Assembly (NCBI GenBank): GCA_916610825.1
Contig: OU744451.1
Coordinates: 11,906,864-11,970,863, forward strand
Direction: 5' to 3'
DNA: 64,000 nt
Origin: Haliclystus octoradiatus
Taxonomy: Eukaryota; Cnidaria; Staurozoa; Stauromedusae; Haliclystidae
The translations under genes and the position numbers were made by a program. Below are positions 13,401-28,400 of this stretch, one piece after another. The notes below the pieces were generated by a model that worked only from the letters and a program-made list of their open reading frames with translations, was not told where the DNA came from and searched no databases. Position 1 is the first letter of the stretch; every line of letters starts with the position of its first letter.

Positions 13401-16400
13401 TTTGCATCTTCAGATATAACATTCGAGATATATTTCTTTCTCAAGAACAATTTATTCGCAAGTGACTTCACCTGATAATGGGACTCCAGGCTTTTCCACG
13501 CTTCACTCGCATCGTTGCTTGACTTTACCAATGCCAACGCTGTGTCTCCAAGAGACAGACATATCGTTGCAAACACTTTTCTCGTTCGCTTTCTGTATTT
13601 GTCTTTTGCTTCATCTCCAGCGGGTACTTTTTCCTCTCCATTCACAATGTCCCATAAACCCTTGTCTTCAAGAACCATCCGCAGCTTGAGCTTCCACAAG
13701 CGGAAATTTTCTCCCTCGAACTTTTCGATCCTCGACAACACGCTGTATTCTGCCATTTTTCTTTTAAATCCACAAGTGTCAGCCACTACAAATCTGGGCC
13801 CATAACCTGTTAGAAACTCTATTTAGACATGAATCAGACACATCAACCACACAGTGAGATAGAGTTAATGCAATTAATTAATACAATTATACTCGTTCAA
13901 CTACAAACACGGACTAATCATAAACACGTGGCTTAATCTAATTTGCATAATTCAATGCACTAATTATTTTGCATCCATAATGTAAACATTAATTATTCCA
14001 ATATATACTAATAATTAGAATCAGTGTGTGTATCCATGTTCAAAACATGATTGCATTCAACAGGTTCGATCCCCATGCGAGGCAATCTATATATAATTAT
14101 TTTTTCTTTGCTCCCAAAATCAAACTGCGCCTCAATGACAATATAACCAAACTAAATCCAAACTAAATTGAAGATGTAGCACAGCAGTATTTATTATTAA
14201 TGGAAAATTTCAGAACGATTTGACTGTTTTAGTTTATTTCCAGTAAATCATTCTGCTTGCTTGCCAAGGCCGCCGAATGAATGGGCAAACCAAAACAATT
14301 TGAAATGACCATGAAAAGTCGTATTTTCTTTCACCAGCTATGTTTGATCAGAAATTAGGAATATTATTCAATGTCTGGATTACATAACAAAAATTTGGGA
14401 TAAATATTAACAGAATCAATTTTTATAAAATAAGCAATAACAATAATAGAATTTGATCAAGGGTCAAGGCAATCGCAGCTTTATCCTTGTCCTTATTTTA
14501 ATTATCATAAAACTGATTGACTTATTTAATTTTTTTTGTTCAAATTTCTTTCTCGCAACTTAAATTCAAAACGAAACGTTTTCCTTCTGGAGGATTCAAT
14601 TTACCTTCGATTTTATCTACCCGCTAGATTATCAACCTATGAAATTTTTTAAATCTCTAAATTTGTTAATACAATGATATCAAATAAAGTATCAAGGAAG
14701 GTTTTCATAATAATATTAATATTTCAAAATAATTAATAATATTTCAAAATGACACCAGAATATTGTAATATTCATATAACAAATACGTTACTGTACATGG
14801 TTATCTCGACACAAACGGATTATCTATATTATTTTGCCAGTAAGACATACATAAGTCGCGGACAGACCAAGATATATACAAATATCAAAATATCATAATA
14901 ATTTATTTACCGACAGACAATATTGTTAGTATAAGAAGATTACATTGTTGTTTAATGATGCAATGATCAGTTGAACATAGCATCCGCTGAGTGGTGTTAA
15001 TAACTACTTTTAGTAACTGTAAAAGTGGATGGAAACATTCAAGCTCTTTAGTCACAGTCTGAAAGGATTTTCTTCACGACAAATGTAATTCGCATAAGAA
15101 GTCATTTGCTAGCTATCTTCAAAAAAGGCAGAAAGCACCAATTCTGAGCAATCTTTCTATTGACTATTTCTTTGAATAGATGTAGCTATTGTAGTACTAA
15201 ACCACTCCGTTTCTCTCAGCGCAGATCAAGTAGCAATGAGAGTGGTAATGAGAAATATTGAAACTCTCAGCTGATTTGATCAACAGCGCTATTAGTTCTA
15301 ACGGTTCTAATACCCTTGCTATGAGATCCAAAACTCCACAGGTAAGGTAATAATAACTTGGACTAAAGGCATGGACACATTTATATCTACCCAGTTCGAT
15401 GAAATAACAAAAATAGCTAAAGAAAACTTCAATCTTGATGGGTAGAAGCCAGCAGTAGTTTCACAATTAATAAATCATCTGATGAAATATGAGAATCGGA
15501 ATTACAAAGCGCCATTTTGAATTTGCAAACATGCTCGAATTGTGCAAGAGAGGTTTCTGAATTATTTCGTTGTCATGACCTCTGTTGTCATGACTGCAAA
15601 CAAGCAATTCATCTTGATTGCTTTGTTCAGGACAATGGGGGTACCTATTACAATTGAACAATTGAGTTTGTTTGTGAAATTTCCTGCTGTAAAAACAATA
15701 TGTAAGATGTGCAACGAAAAACATAAGAAGTTTAACGAAAATGCGATCATTAAAAGTATGAATACCACACAGTCTGCCACAGAAGTCATTTCACAAAAAC
15801 TAGATCAACTGATGAAATTGACGATGAAAACACAATCTGAAATTGCAAATAAAAATATTATTGAACAATCAAACACAAAAAGCTATGCAGATGTAATAAA
15901 AATACAAATACAGCAAAAGCTACATGAAAAGGCGGTGAGAAATATCACTGAACAAGAAAAGCGAAAGCTTAATGTAATATTCTGTGGACTCGAACCTGAT
16001 CATGAATTTGACAGTGATCAACATTTGATTCAAGAAATTGCTGAAAATACCCTTGGCATCGAAATAGAAGTAGAGTCCTGCAAATGATTAAGAAATGAGA
16101 CTGGCAGTAGCAGACCCCGACCCCTACTTGTAAAACTGAAAAATTTTAACGACAAAATAAAATTGCTAAAAAATTTTAAATACTTGAAGGATACATGCCT
16201 TTATAATGTTTATGTATCTCCAGATTATACGATAGATGAGCAAAAGCTAATGAGTAAACTGCGATCTGAATGTAGAATCAGAAATGATGACATACAAATC
16301 CCAACAGATTGCTGGGTAATAAGAGATTTTTCTATGGTTCAAATAAAATCATAAAAGTGAATCTCTACTCAAGATTGACTGGAGAAAATTGATCAACATA

Positions 16401-19400
16401 CATCAACATCACTATCATCCAAAAGTTTAAACCTCACATCAATCCATGTACAGTGCCTAACCAATGAACGATTAACAGAATTGCACACATACTTAATTGA
16501 AAATAAAGTTGATATCATCCTGTTACAAGAAACATGACTACAACCCGAATCCATAGATTATGTAATACCTGGATATAACATATTAAGAAATGACAGAGAT
16601 GGTATACATGGTGGAACTGCGATTTACTACAGAAATAATTTAAATATAACAGTCGATGAATCAATGACAAAGCAATCATCTGGTATGGACTACGAACAAT
16701 TAACAGTGAAAATAAAAACATCTAATAGCCACACCTTGTACATTGTCAATTGTCACAATCCTAGAAATAGCAACTACATGCAAGCATTAAATCATTTAAG
16801 AACAATTTTGCAAAATTGACAGAGAAGAGTTACAACTATATTATTGCTGGCGATTTTAACATCGATTATTACAAAAATTCATTATCCAAAACTCTTTTAT
16901 TAGATATAATATTGCAATTTGATTTACATTCACACAATAAAGACCCAACAAGAGTAACTAAATTGACAGAAACTTGTATTGACTATTTATAATCATCACC
17001 ATCAATTAGTAACCATGTTGGTCCATGCATTCCAATGCCATTATGCAAGTTAGATCATCTCGGATTAGTTACAATTATATCTTTAAGTGAAATTGATAAA
17101 ACTAAAACCGCAATAAAAACCATTAGATCATACAAGGACGTTGAAAAACTTGCCTTTGTGAAGATCTCATGAACGTAGACTTAAACAATTTTTATTCTGC
17201 TATAGACAATAAAAATATAGACAAAGCAGACGAGTTGCTACAAAACATTTTGCATCAAACATTAAACAAACATGCGCCTTTGAAGAAGATTTCATTACAT
17301 CCAAATTATGCACCTTGGGTAAATATTGAATTACAAACTGATTTGAAACAAAGAAATAAATTGAGGTATATTGCAATGAAATCTAAGCTAACACAAGACT
17401 AGAAAAAATATAAAGATATGAGAAATCAAACTAACTATAAATTAAGGTAAGCAAAGATAGACTATAATAGACATAAATTTTCAGAATGCGGTAGCAATGT
17501 GAGTGAAATATGGAATCAAATAAAAAGACTGACAAGAAAGCAGAAATATCAGTGTACTGCAACAACAGATCAAGAATTAATCAACATTAATGACTTTTTC
17601 AGTAACGTCGGATCAAACATCAAGAAAACAACTCTACTACACCTGTTCCACAACTCATACTCACCTACACACTAAAATCTGTTGATATGTTGCCCAATTG
17701 GAAGGCACCTGGTAACGATGGACTAAATGGGTATGTTATCAAAGCAGCTCTGCCTGCCATTGCTAAACCACTGACAAGTCTAGTAAATTTATCTCTCAAT
17801 CTCTCTATCTTTCCATCAGCTTTTAAATATACCATTATATCTCCAATCCCTAAATCATATTCTGCAACAACACCAGATCAACATCGCCCTTTGGCTCTTC
17901 TTTCATTGCTATCAAAAATTTTAGAGAGAGTAGTCTACCTTCAGCTCTACCCACACATCTTGCCCCTGCTTACTAAATATCAACATGGATTTCAGCTTGG
18001 TCGTTCTACCATCTCTGCATTGTTAAACATAACAGAAAAGATTTTCAATACAATGGAACAACGTGAACTATCTCTACTGATTTTATTAGATCTATCAAAA
18101 GCTTTTGATAGTCTACAGCATAATATACTATTGAATAAACTTAAACTTTTTGGACTATCTGCTAATGCCCTATCTTGGATAAATTCTTATCCCACCAACA
18201 GAATTCAAGTAGTAAAGGTTAACGAAAAAGTATCCGATGAAATAATACTAAACTGTGGAGTACCGCAGGGCTCCATACTGGGTCCTCTTCTGTTTCTTGT
18301 TTATGTGAATGATCTACCAACAGCTATATCGCATGGTACTGTTTGTCAATTTGCGGATGATACGCAAATACTATACAACTACAACCTTAAAAGCTATTAC
18401 TCAAAAACAATTGTTCAGGACAAAATCTCAGAAGATCTTTTATCAATTTCATCTTGGTTTAAGTCCAATTCACTACTATTGAATACTAAAAAGACGTAAA
18501 ATATGGCAATTGGACATAAAAACATCAAAAATACAGAATTACCACTTTTATCAATAGACAATCAACCGTTAACATACGTTTCAAGTGCTAGAAACCTTGG
18601 AGTCATTCTTGATGATGAAATGAATTTTAAGAGACACATTGCCCAAATTATAAAAACAGCAACATTCAGGTTGAGAGCTATCTCCAAACAACGTAAATAT
18701 CTTCTAGTTGTCCTATTTAAAACCGTTGTTGATTCAAAAATATTATTGCCATGCATGTATGCACTAGAAGTGTGGTCGTCGTGCACAAATACACAAACCC
18801 AACGTATCCAAGTTGGAGTTCAAAATTAGGCCGCAAAATTAGTTGTTCGTAAACGTAAATCCGATAAAATGAACAATTTGTTACAAGAACTTGAGTGGTT
18901 TAATATAGAAGATCTAGCTGAATTGCGCACAGCATGCACAGCCCATCAGTCCAGCAATTTTGTTCAAACAATCAAATGCACCATACAACACACGTACAAA
19001 TCTATATACACTTCCTCGTGTTTACACTGACCGCGGTAAAAGAACGTTTTTCTTCCGTGGGGCTTCACTCCTCAATAAATATAGTCAAATAGAAAATTGT
19101 AGCAAAGTAAAATGCAAATTAGAACTTAAAAATAGACTAAATTATAAAGAGAACATACAATTTTGCATTATGAAAATCAATCAGACATCAAGAATCAACA
19201 ACCTTAAAATGAATCATACTTATAAACTGTAAAAAATCTTAATTAGCCTAGAAATCCCTGTGTCAAGTTGTTTATATGTCTTTAAATATACTAATATTTA
19301 TCTATCTATGAAATGAAATGAAATCTATCTTAGATGTGACTTTAATAAGACTTTTTAGATTGGCGGTTCTTATGTAAAATACGTAAGATATCTCCTGGTT

Positions 19401-22400
19401 GATGAAAGAGACTCAGATGCTCTTCAACCTGAGGTAGATAATTATCACAATGAGCAAAGTTTATCAAAAACTCTAGTGGTTGTAGATATAAACAATATTG
19501 CCTGGATTTGAGCTTTATTCACGAAACAACAAACTCAAAAATGCTATTATTTTATGGAAGAAATATTGATAGATGCTGTGATCAAATTGCGCTCATCAGA
19601 AATGAGAGCGTAGCGCCAATAATCGAGCCATTGCGTATTTGCGCCTTTGTGGGCGCGTCAAAATCACACAAATCACGCAAAAATACTAACACTTTGATGC
19701 AAAATATACTATTTATAATAAATAAGCATTATCAATCATCCCAACCCAGCCACAACCAATTCTGTTAACTTGACATGAAAGAAACATAGAAATGGTGCAA
19801 GATTTTAGTTAGCTTCTAAGAAATTCCCCTCCAAGCTTGTCAAATATCGTCAATTTTTAAACTCATCAACAAGGGTTTGTATGGCCAAGTAAAATATCAC
19901 GTGTTGAATCGCGAGCAAAATATCAAGATGATGTTGAGTATAGTGAAAGGAAGTCATCAACCAAGTTAGTTCCTTGTAGGGAAACCTATGATTGGCCGGT
20001 TTTTATATATTTTTAGATATAAATGTGAGTAAAATTCCCCTCCGAGGCATTTTCCTACAGTGAACTGGCATTATCCTTCGTGCTCGCCATTGTTATAGCC
20101 ATGTCATCACAGCATTTCAAACATCTCCGCGATGCAAGAAATGATATTCACACTCAGTGTTTGTTTGTTGTTGTTTTTGAGATTACTGTTTCCATGTTCA
20201 ATATCATATTTATACATATTTATATAAAATATCAAATTTACAGAATTTATACTTTTCAGTATAGAGACTTAATATGAAATATTTTAATAAAAAGCCGTTT
20301 TGATATTTTACATAAAATCTACCCGTCCATGCTTTTGTAAATAGTTTAAATTAAATTCTGTATAGCATGCTATGGACTATGTTTATGTCAAATAATAAAT
20401 CATTTGAATAATTTATAACTGTATATCAAAGCTTTCAAGCTGACATATCAAACTGAGAACGAAAAATAAGCTGAGTAATTGCCTATTTCTTCGACAATTG
20501 ACACACCACACTGAATTACACTTTTAAAGTAAACAGTCAATAACATGTAATCACTCAGAATAAACCCAACACGAGTGTATAATTATGTTAAAGGATGATT
20601 TCTTTTGAATTGCGATAATTTTCTAACTCTTTCAAATAATCTATAGCATGCATATAAATTTAAACAAATATTTCCTCCTTCTTGTTAATAACAACAACAG
20701 ATGGCGCCATTTTGTATTACCAACATGTGAGAGATTTAGAGCAACAGCATGTGTTATTTTTCAAGACATGCGCAATGTAAAGTGGCCCCATTATAGGCAC
20801 TACGGAAGTCCCTTGACATTCATTTAAGTTTTAATTGTCACTCTTAAAGCACTCATTTCTCACTTTCCAAAGGCACATATCCTCAAACATATCATTAATT
20901 CATAAAAAAAACTTTAAATGCTTTTGCCTATACAGCAGTTGTAGTCACAGTCGTAAATCCTGGGGGAGTAGAGGTGTGCTATCCCCAATATATATTTTTA
21001 GCAAAAATTTCAAAAATTGTGCAATTTTGTATGTACCGTATCAGAAACACTGAAGCTGTAAGGTACTGTTGGAGTAATTATTACCTTTATTTTGATGCTA
21101 TGTGATGGAGATTTCAATGTCTTTATTTTGAATGGCATCTCAACAGCAACTTGTAATGAAAATGGTCTACAAGATATATAAACAAAATAATTCTCAATTT
21201 GATATCCAACATAATTATATGATATATTGCTTATCTCATCACACTTTCAATTGGAGAATGACCAAGGCCAAGATCAGTAATCTGAATGACCAAGGCCAAG
21301 ATCAGTAATCTGAATGACCAAGGCCAAGATCAGTAATCTGAATGATGACAAAAAATGTACCTGCTTGATCAATGACATGTGATAGCTCACCTGTTCAAGT
21401 TGCGGATGCTGACTTCTTTGACATCAGACTAAAGTGAACAAAGCATCAAGTATTTATATCATCAATATAAATTTTAAAGATTATCATACTACTGATACTA
21501 AACAGATGGAGAGAGAACTTTATGAACAATCCATAGACCTCATGCTCAATATTTCAGAAGTTCCCGTACATAAAAACTATTCTCAATAAAGTCACAAGAA
21601 TGATACATTTAAATTAAATTGAGTCAACCTTTTTTTGTTTACTTAAAATCACACCTTTGTGAAATAATTCCTATTTCATGAAAGTGACTTGTCAATCATA
21701 TTTATTTATTATTAGTTATTTATTGGCATTGTGCCCAGATGACTTCATTTCAGGTAATATCTGATAAGCAAATGGACAACACTGTATGAGAAAAGTCGGC
21801 ATCCCGGGATCTCCGATATCTGAGCTAAATTGATCAGAAGTTTGTAGTTTTTGTAAAACGAATTTAGTAGGATTTCTATATACTTTCTGACATTCTGATT
21901 ACAAAAAGATTCTGATGATGTAAATTGGATATTACACAGTCTATAGGGTTATCAATTTCAAGACTTTGGAATTTGGAATCAACAATGCTAGGGTAACTCT
22001 GTATGTAAGTGTGTTACAAGGGTGGTTTATGAGTAAAAGTCAAAGAGTTTATGTCACTGTTTCTTTGACCCTGTGGGTAAACATAGAATTGCATGTTATC
22101 TTTAATATCGATATTATTTCGTTGGTTCAGAACTAGTATTTTATCATCTACAATACAGTACCTGTGTTTCTTTAGATAGTGCTGTATCTTGTTGCCATGG
22201 TGCTAATGATCCTGGCATTGTAAAACTAATTTCCCCATCTTCAACATTCAATTCAACAACATAAGTTATCTTGATAAGGACCTTTGATTTTGGGGGTAAA
22301 TTGCCAACACTGACTGTAAATACATCCTGTAAATAAATTAATGAACACATTCACAAACAACAGCATACTTATTCAACAACACAGAAATAGCATAGATGAA

Positions 22401-25400
22401 ATAGCAGATGGCATTTAATATTGTTAGTGGGAGCTAATTGTAAGATAGTAGCACAGTTGTTTTTGGGGAACCTACCAACATATCAACCGCTATTTTTCAG
22501 ACATCGGCACAAAAGTTAAAAATAGCCTGAAAATGGGAATCCTGATAATTTCTTCATTAAACTCATCCAATTGATGAGCTTGGTGTAGGTGCTTGGTTGG
22601 TGGGGATGATATATATTGCTTTGCTTAAAAGGGGAAATGCTGGAGTTTTTAAAAATGCAAAATTAGTCTGAAATCCACCAAGTGTCTGAAAATCCTCTAG
22701 CCTGATATTGCATTGATAATGTGTAGAGGATACATTCACATTATGACTGAAAGGTTGGTACACATTGTATTTGTATTCAAATTTACTGTATGAGGAATGT
22801 CAGGGAGTTATATGTTTTGGCAGCATTGAAAGTTGATATTGAGTGCTCTTTAACACTTCCTGGATGTCTCATGACATTCCTGACTCCTGAGTGTAGTACC
22901 CTAAATATGAATACAGACACAGAAAACATGGAAAATGTAGGCAGATTGTTTGAATTTCAAATAAGCGATTTAAACTTCAATTTCAATTCAACGTTTTAAC
23001 TTATAATACCCTTGTAATAGATTTTTAGTCTTCCTTGAATTAGAGACATCTTTTCCTGAAATTATTTCTTGAATAATAGATGTTATAATTTTCTATCCTT
23101 CGTTGTGAAAGGGGCCACTGACAAACAATTTATCATTAAATATCGAAGCAGAACCTTTTAAACTACAATTTCCAGACACATGCATCAACCAATCAGATCA
23201 CAGGAGTCTTACGCCATATTTTATAAAATGTTTAAAGTATGATTCAATAGAATTATAATTCATACTGGTTTCTCTTCATCCATTAGATATGCTCCATGGC
23301 CTTGGCTTATTGCTTCCTTGTATTCTTTATGTGCTTGTTCTTTTTCTTTCACCTCACCAATGATATGCTTGCCATTAATAAATGCCTCAAATCCACACAC
23401 TGAAAACAACAAAGGTATAATTGATCCACAAAAAATTAAAAATGCAGCTAGTATATGTAAACAAACTATTTTAAAATAGCAGGGATATAAGAAGAAGAAA
23501 AAGAAGAAGAAACTGGTGGTATTCTGGTATAATAAAAAGATGTACAGAGCATCTTACCAACAGCCAGATCATCCAACGGAAACACATACTTTGCTTCTAT
23601 GGCAACAGAACTTTCATTAAAGTATTCTTGTAAAACAACCACCTATTATGTGAAATACAAAATTAGATGTATAAATTTCAGGCAATTAGAAATAGCGAGA
23701 ATAATTCATGAGATATGATTTAGAATACAAGAAAATAAAATCACATCTCCAAGCGCTCATGAATTATTATGTTTATTATATAACAAAATTACCATAAATA
23801 TTGTGAAGTTACTTCGGCAGATGCCGAATACTAGTATAATCATCAATGTGTGCAGTTTCAAATGTAATTTCTTTAAATTGTTTATAATATAGAAATTTGA
23901 ATAATCAAATAAAAATTAGCTTTGAATTTTATTCTATATTTAACAACAATTTCAACAACAAAGCCAATACGTATTTAGAAAGTATATCTATTGCGAATAC
24001 ACCAAGGAATAAGTTTGAAACATTTTGAATTTTAATAGAAATAATAAAAGAAAATTGTTGTCACGGCAACAAACGGAGTTCACTGATTGGTTAACAAGTG
24101 TTATTTCCATGTTTAAAAATATGATGTTAAACCAATGATTGACAATAGCTGGCATCTAAGTGCTTGGTTGATTGGAGTTAATATATTGATTATGCTAGCT
24201 GATAAGACTGGGATGAGCTGCTTCACCACAGAATGAATTACTATACAATTGTTATAAAGGGCTGGGAGAGGGGGGTAACAAAGACAACAATTACACAATA
24301 CGTGAAATTGCTAAAACAGTGCACAATTGTACATATCACACCTCTACCCACTATACAAATATACAAAACTTCCATACATAGTCAACAATTTCTAGCAGAG
24401 AATACTTTGCATACAAAATTCCTCCCCAAGGCTAACACAAATATTAAATCATACGCTACATCTCAAATAAAATTATTTACCTCATTATGTTAGTGGCAGC
24501 ATTGACTGTCTGACTAATAAAGAAGTTCATACAGTCCATAATCAAAGTATTGCTTCGAATGATGGGTATGTCTTCAGTGGCATAATTTATGTATGTAACA
24601 TGGGATCTTTATTTGAACTTTGCCGCTTTCCTCCCATGGTTATGTTGACATATCAAAGGAAATGCAATCTTATCTTGAACGTATCTCAAATTTACTCATA
24701 TCACCTTAAGGTAGAAAAATAATTTCATTGTGATCAAGTCAGGCTTACCTCAGCTGCCAAGTCAATTAGTTTTGCCTTGACATGAACACCTTTTAATGGA
24801 ACAGCTGTATCTTGTTTTGACTGGAGGCCAGGTATAACCTTATTCAATGGATTTGAAACCATGGCAACATCTGTCAGATCAATCTCTACCAATGAAGAAA
24901 AAAATCTGATATATGACATGAATAGCAATCATGCTCAATGATGGAAAAAGTATTCAATAGAATCGATTTGTCACTTTATCCAACATAATTATTATTATAC
25001 AGAAATAATAATTATTATTAAATTAATATATAGAAATAAAATGAAAGACTAGACGTTGTCTCCGTTAATCAGAGTTTCGGCTTTTTGAAAAGTGTTTGTT
25101 AATCAATGTTAAAAATTTTGTAGCCACACTAGTTTTGACATTGATACTGTGAGAGGGGTTAAACCAAATAATATTGCCTCTCATTTCTTGTCTGTTACTG
25201 GGCTCTTGTGTGTTTATAGCTATCGGAATTTGTTAGATTATATTTTGTGGATGATTTGACTTGGGATGAAATGTAAACAATAATTTATAAAAACAAAAGG
25301 TCAGAGCTGATATCCAAATGCAGGCACAAAAATAAGTTTTACCTCAAGAACAATAAGGATATGAAAACATAATAGATTAACAACAGAATAAACTTGAATA

Positions 25401-28400
25401 AGCAGACTGAATAGCGTTCTTACGTGAAACTCAGAGTAACGGATCAAACTTGTAATCTTTGAGTCAACCTTTGAAATGCACAAAATGATGTGTATTATGT
25501 GTTATTTGAGTCTGCCAGACTAGTTAAATCCTTAATACAGAAGAACGTTCAAGCTTATACACACGTTATGATTACTGACATAGTTGAGTTAATTGAAAAA
25601 TGAAATACATTACCAGAATCCTCATCACCATCAGTAAAGATGCCTTCATCTTCAGAGACAACAATTTCATTGGGTAATTTCACAGTATCTTTGAGGGTAG
25701 AAAACTCAACCAGATATCTAAAATACGAAAATATATTAGAATGGTAGTAGATCATTGCTGAATATCAGTTGTAATACAATTCTTCATAGTAATATGTACT
25801 GTAAAACTCAAGAGATTTTCGAATGCCATGCTAGTGATTTATTGGCTAACTCCCGTCCTTGGATCGCGCCAGCCAAAACAACTTGGACATCATGAGAGAA
25901 AAAACACCCAAAATATCTAAATAATTGTAAATAAAAATACAGCATCGTTGATGATGTATATTTCAGAATATTATAATCCAAGGCATTCTTCTTCTTTGCG
26001 TCATTTTGTTTGATTATAGTGGCTAGACAAAAAAGACTACGAAAGGTTGCAAAACAGCAGAAATGAGAAACGAGACAAATCAAAATTATAGAGTTCCAAA
26101 GAATTGAAAGTGGTTCGAAATTATAACTCTGGATCTGTGATTCGAAGAAAAAAGACAAAATATGACGAAGGCGTGAAGATTTATAGGAAAAACTGATCTA
26201 ATCAGTCAAATATTTCATGTTAAATTTGTTTAAGAATAGTAAAATATGTTTTATTTCAAAAAGGGTTACTGCACAGCAGCCTTGTGTTTGGGTTCTCTAA
26301 CACCAACACTTGAGATGTTGGGAGACAATCAAAAGCTGAAAACCACTCGCCCTCCAGGATCTTTGTTTTATTGATGCTTGCATTTTGGCATCAAAGAAAC
26401 TAAACACAGCTGCCGTGCAGTAGCCGTTACAATTACTTTGCGCAATCGATATATGATTACAATTACAGCTACTGTGCTCCAAAAAGGCGAAACTGAACCA
26501 TCTGAAATATAATATCGCAAAGCAATATCACAGGAGAAAAATTTAACTATGCTGGTGTTACAAAACTCATGTTACAAAAATCATGTTGCTAGAAAACCAT
26601 ACTTTTACAAAGCTATTAATTGTTTTAATTTGAATTGGTGTCATTTTAGGAGCCATTTGTGAGTATTGTTTGTGTGGAGCCGGAAATTATTACCTAATTC
26701 GAAAGAGTAACAAATTATTTTTCCAGCTAATCAAAACAAAGGATGAATCCGTACCAAAATCATGTAACGATTATTGAAAAAATTACAAAATCAGGAAAGT
26801 AATTGGTTACTGTCAAATCACTGAAAAAGTAATTTATCACAGTAATAAATTACTTTAGCAATGATCACTCACAGCCCTGCTTATTATATAGAATAAGTTT
26901 GGAGTTCATACCTGAGTCTCTGTTGCCCTTGATTATAGACAACAAACTCATCATCCTAAAAACGAAAATAATTTGAATGATCTTTACCAACTGTGTCTCT
27001 GAGTGATTTAAGCAATACCATTGTTTCGAATTAAAGGTGTTTCGAATTATACCCAACCTGATCCGATCTGATCGGATTTCGGATCGAAACCTTCCAGAAA
27101 TCCAATCCAACGCACACCTTTATTTGGAACAGTAATTTTTATCAATTAGATGAGAAACAAATGTCATTAGGGTGTAGAAAATATAATCTACTACCAGCAG
27201 CAATGCGTTGCTGGGTTAATTCAAGTAGAACTTTTAATAGGTGCAAAAATGAAGGTGAAAATAAAAACTATTATAACTAAGTTTGTTGTAGTAAAATGAA
27301 AATTTACTGAGGTTAAACACTATCTTTGAATCCCGCTGCAGCTCTCCTGTTAAATAGGGTCCTTGTAGACAACCAAATTGCCTTAGTGTTGAATTGAGCA
27401 CATGTAACAGCATGACCCTGTCAGTTCCTTCTTCCTAGGACCCAAGATTAAGCTAGTTATCAGTGCGGCTTAGGGCTATACTTTTTTTTTTTGCTTCAAC
27501 GCACCGCTGAATGGTTTAGGAAAGTCAATGAGGGTTTATGCTTATTAAATGGCTTGTTTGATCTGAGACTGCATGTATGCCTATGATCTGTTATGTCAAA
27601 GCCATTCATCTAAACAAATGATGTCAAGCTTGTATATGAACACAATTGTAATGTTGTTGCTATTGTATTTGTTGACGTGGTTGATTTATGTACTGCTGAT
27701 ATTTTATGTTCATTGTTTACTTTCCCCTCCCTACCCACCCCTTTTTGGTTGACAAAGGTAAGTATAACTAGGAATTCCACTGACTTAGCAGTGTGACTGG
27801 AGCTTGGTTGGTGGTGTCAGGTCTGCTATTGCTCAACTAGCAATTGTATTTTGCTGCCAACCTCCCATCAACCAAGCACCTAGGCCAAATTATTGTGATG
27901 TTAAGTATTCGAGATAAAGGGTTTAACTGTGTTTTTGAAATGTAACATCTGATGAAATTTGATATAGAAAGTGAAAGCCATAAATTAATCCAGTCTTTTA
28001 TGATATATAATTCAAATATCTTCCTTGAAACGTTACCGAGAAAGCAGCTGAGAAACTGCTCCTATGAAAACAGTTCATGAGCGTTAAATGGTTCAATCTT
28101 CATAGACACTTCATGAAAACGTCCATGAAAAATCAGACGTTTAACATTCACGAACTAGTTGCAGGGATGACATGCCCAGGATTTCACATTTATATGTATT
28201 GATATGTCTATATTTAACAAGTGTAACATCTGAATGCAAATGTCTGTTTGTGTTTCAGTGTTCGCTGTTTTCTCAGTCCGATTCCAAGAAAGATATTGAG
28301 TTATATATCATTAGAATTGTTGTATTCAAATTCGTCCAGGGTTTGGACAGGCTTTGGTTATTTATTTCACATTCTCTCTTGCATAACAAAAACAATAGCG

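Larger units (their letters stand above)
9826..14000 (-). mobile_element. Ty1/copia LTR retrotransposon
   Basis: The element is bounded by two 193-bp LTRs and reads gag, protease, integrase, RT, RNase H on the minus strand (copia order). TA-rich flanks (TATAC/ATATA) allow a 5-bp target duplication but do not prove it. Coding frames are broken by several frameshifts, and the end of RNase H is deleted. LTRs differ at roughly 10% of sites by eye, so insertion is not recent. It lies inside the sequence between the two parts of Rep-A copy B. Confidence 0.93.
15372..19325 (+). mobile_element. CR1/Jockey-like LINE, degenerate
   Basis: The order is ORF1 with a zinc-finger start, then endonuclease, then reverse transcriptase, then a short-repeat 3' tail (TATCTATCTATGAAATGAAATG). 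Many stops and frameshifts are present. The clade is uncertain; the PHD-like finger in ORF1 and the short-repeat tail favour the CR1/L2/Jockey group. Confidence 0.85.

Noticed and set aside
14020..14092. Functional tRNA-Leu gene
   Set aside because: Only the B box and one hairpin fit; the T stem and acceptor stem are absent.
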